DNA of 64,000 nucleotides, from assembly GCA_964538915.1 (NCBI GenBank), contig CAZIFB010000021.1, forward strand, positions 1 to 64,000, given 5' to 3'. Made by a program: the position numbers and the translations under genes. Shown here piece by piece: positions 63,714 through 64,000 of the stretch; position 1 is the first letter of the stretch, and each line of letters starts with the position of its first letter. The notes below the pieces were generated by a model, which did not search any database, was not told the origin of the DNA, and saw only the letters and a program-made list of their open reading frames with translations. Origin of the DNA: JAEUHQ01 sp964538915. GTDB taxonomy: Bacteria; Planctomycetota; UBA1135; UBA2386.

Positions 63714-64000
63714 ATGGACATCGTCAGCTTGATGGACGCGGCGTATTCGCGCGGTGCGTCCGACCTGCACCTCTCGGTCGGACGCCGGCCCGTGATCCGC
63801 ATCGGCGGCGGCCTCGTCGAGATCGGCGACGCGGTCATTCAACCCGCCGACACCGAGGCGATGGCGAAGGCGATCACGCCGGCGCGCAACTGGGAAGAGC
63901 TGCTGCGGGGCGGCACGACGGACTTCGGCTACGCGTTCGGCGACAAGTGCCGCTTCCGCGTCAGCGTGCTCACGCAGAAGGGGTCGCGCGGCATCGTGAT
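63714..64000 (+). CDS. pilT: Twitching motility ATPase PilT, N-terminal part (cut at window end)
   Basis: Only 95 residues are visible. MDIVSLMDAAYSRGASDLHLSVGRRPVIRIGGGLV matches the PAS-like N-domain of PilT (key: ASDLHL, G-RP--R--G), followed by FRVSVLTQKGSRGIV, where the ATPase domain begins. The protein continues beyond base 64000. It should power pilus retraction, with PilB as extension ATPase. Confidence 0.9.
   Translation, partial: MDIVSLMDAAYSRGASDLHLSVGRRPVIRIGGGLVEIGDAVIQPADTEAMAKAITPARNWEELLRGGTTDFGYAFGDKCRFRVSVLTQKGSRGIV

Overview
The window is about 64 kb of very GC-rich (roughly 70 %) bacterial chromosome, packed with about 50 protein genes and one tRNA at the left edge. No insertion sequence, prophage, CRISPR array or rRNA is visible. 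No gene-free stretch exceeds 300 bases; the largest gaps, about 190 to 240 bases, lie at 12068-12303, 31287-31477, 32063-32298 and 54195-54427. The gene set includes an ECF sigma factor overlapping a Hanks-type Ser/Thr kinase, secreted VWA, Kelch and pre-peptidase-C-like proteins, a multiheme cytochrome fused to HEAT repeats, many secreted proteins of unknown function and weak Shine-Dalgarno signals. This suggests a deep-branching diderm, most likely Planctomycetota. That placement is inference from gene content only.

Left part (1-12067): tRNA-Leu(UAA), a conserved membrane protein, an MFS transporter, and a tripartite ABC exporter (adaptor, ATPase, two FtsX/MacB-type permeases), all on the minus strand. 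These are followed by a UspA protein and a Lon-family protease on plus and a dynamin-like GTPase on minus. 12304-17484 holds two plus-strand lipoproteins: a thioredoxin-like/TPR protein and a pentaheme cytochrome with HEAT repeats. 17493-25173 is a minus-strand block coding, in transcription order, for a secreted VWA protein, a Ser/Thr kinase, an ECF sigma factor, a pre-peptidase-C-like protein, a Kelch protein and a degenerate secreted beta-carbonic anhydrase.

Centre (25319-34845): korAB (2-oxoacid:ferredoxin oxidoreductase), a thioesterase, and a SahR-like ArsR-methyltransferase regulator whose start codon lies in a perfect 9+2+9 dyad, directly followed by ahcY. A repeat-bounded, hairpin-rich intergenic region separates ahcY from lepB. 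An HDOD protein and an RsbU-type phosphatase follow. 34885-41227 (minus) codes for sigma-54, a secretin-N-like exported protein, a zinc-finger anti-sigma protein with a long alpha-helical C-terminus, its ECF sigma factor and a half-length GspF-like membrane protein.

Right part (41315-64000): mostly housekeeping and envelope genes. They include M20 and M28 peptidases, tandem-domain dCTP deaminase, FadE, a GNAT protein and amidase, a CoA-binding protein, SMUG-type uracil-DNA glycosylase, a third ECF sigma factor, an APH-like kinase, a DUF4388 protein, a transglutaminase-like lipoprotein and a YedE transporter. Next come a glycosyltransferase with a fused lipopolysaccharide-kinase-like/methyltransferase protein, adenosine deaminase, an acyltransferase and a SlyD-like FKBP. 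PilB/GspE and the start of PilT are at the right edge. AhcY (makes adenosine) and adenosine deaminase (removes it) are metabolically linked, and PilB/PilT, the GspF-like protein and the secretin-like protein hint at dispersed type IV pilus/type II secretion parts.
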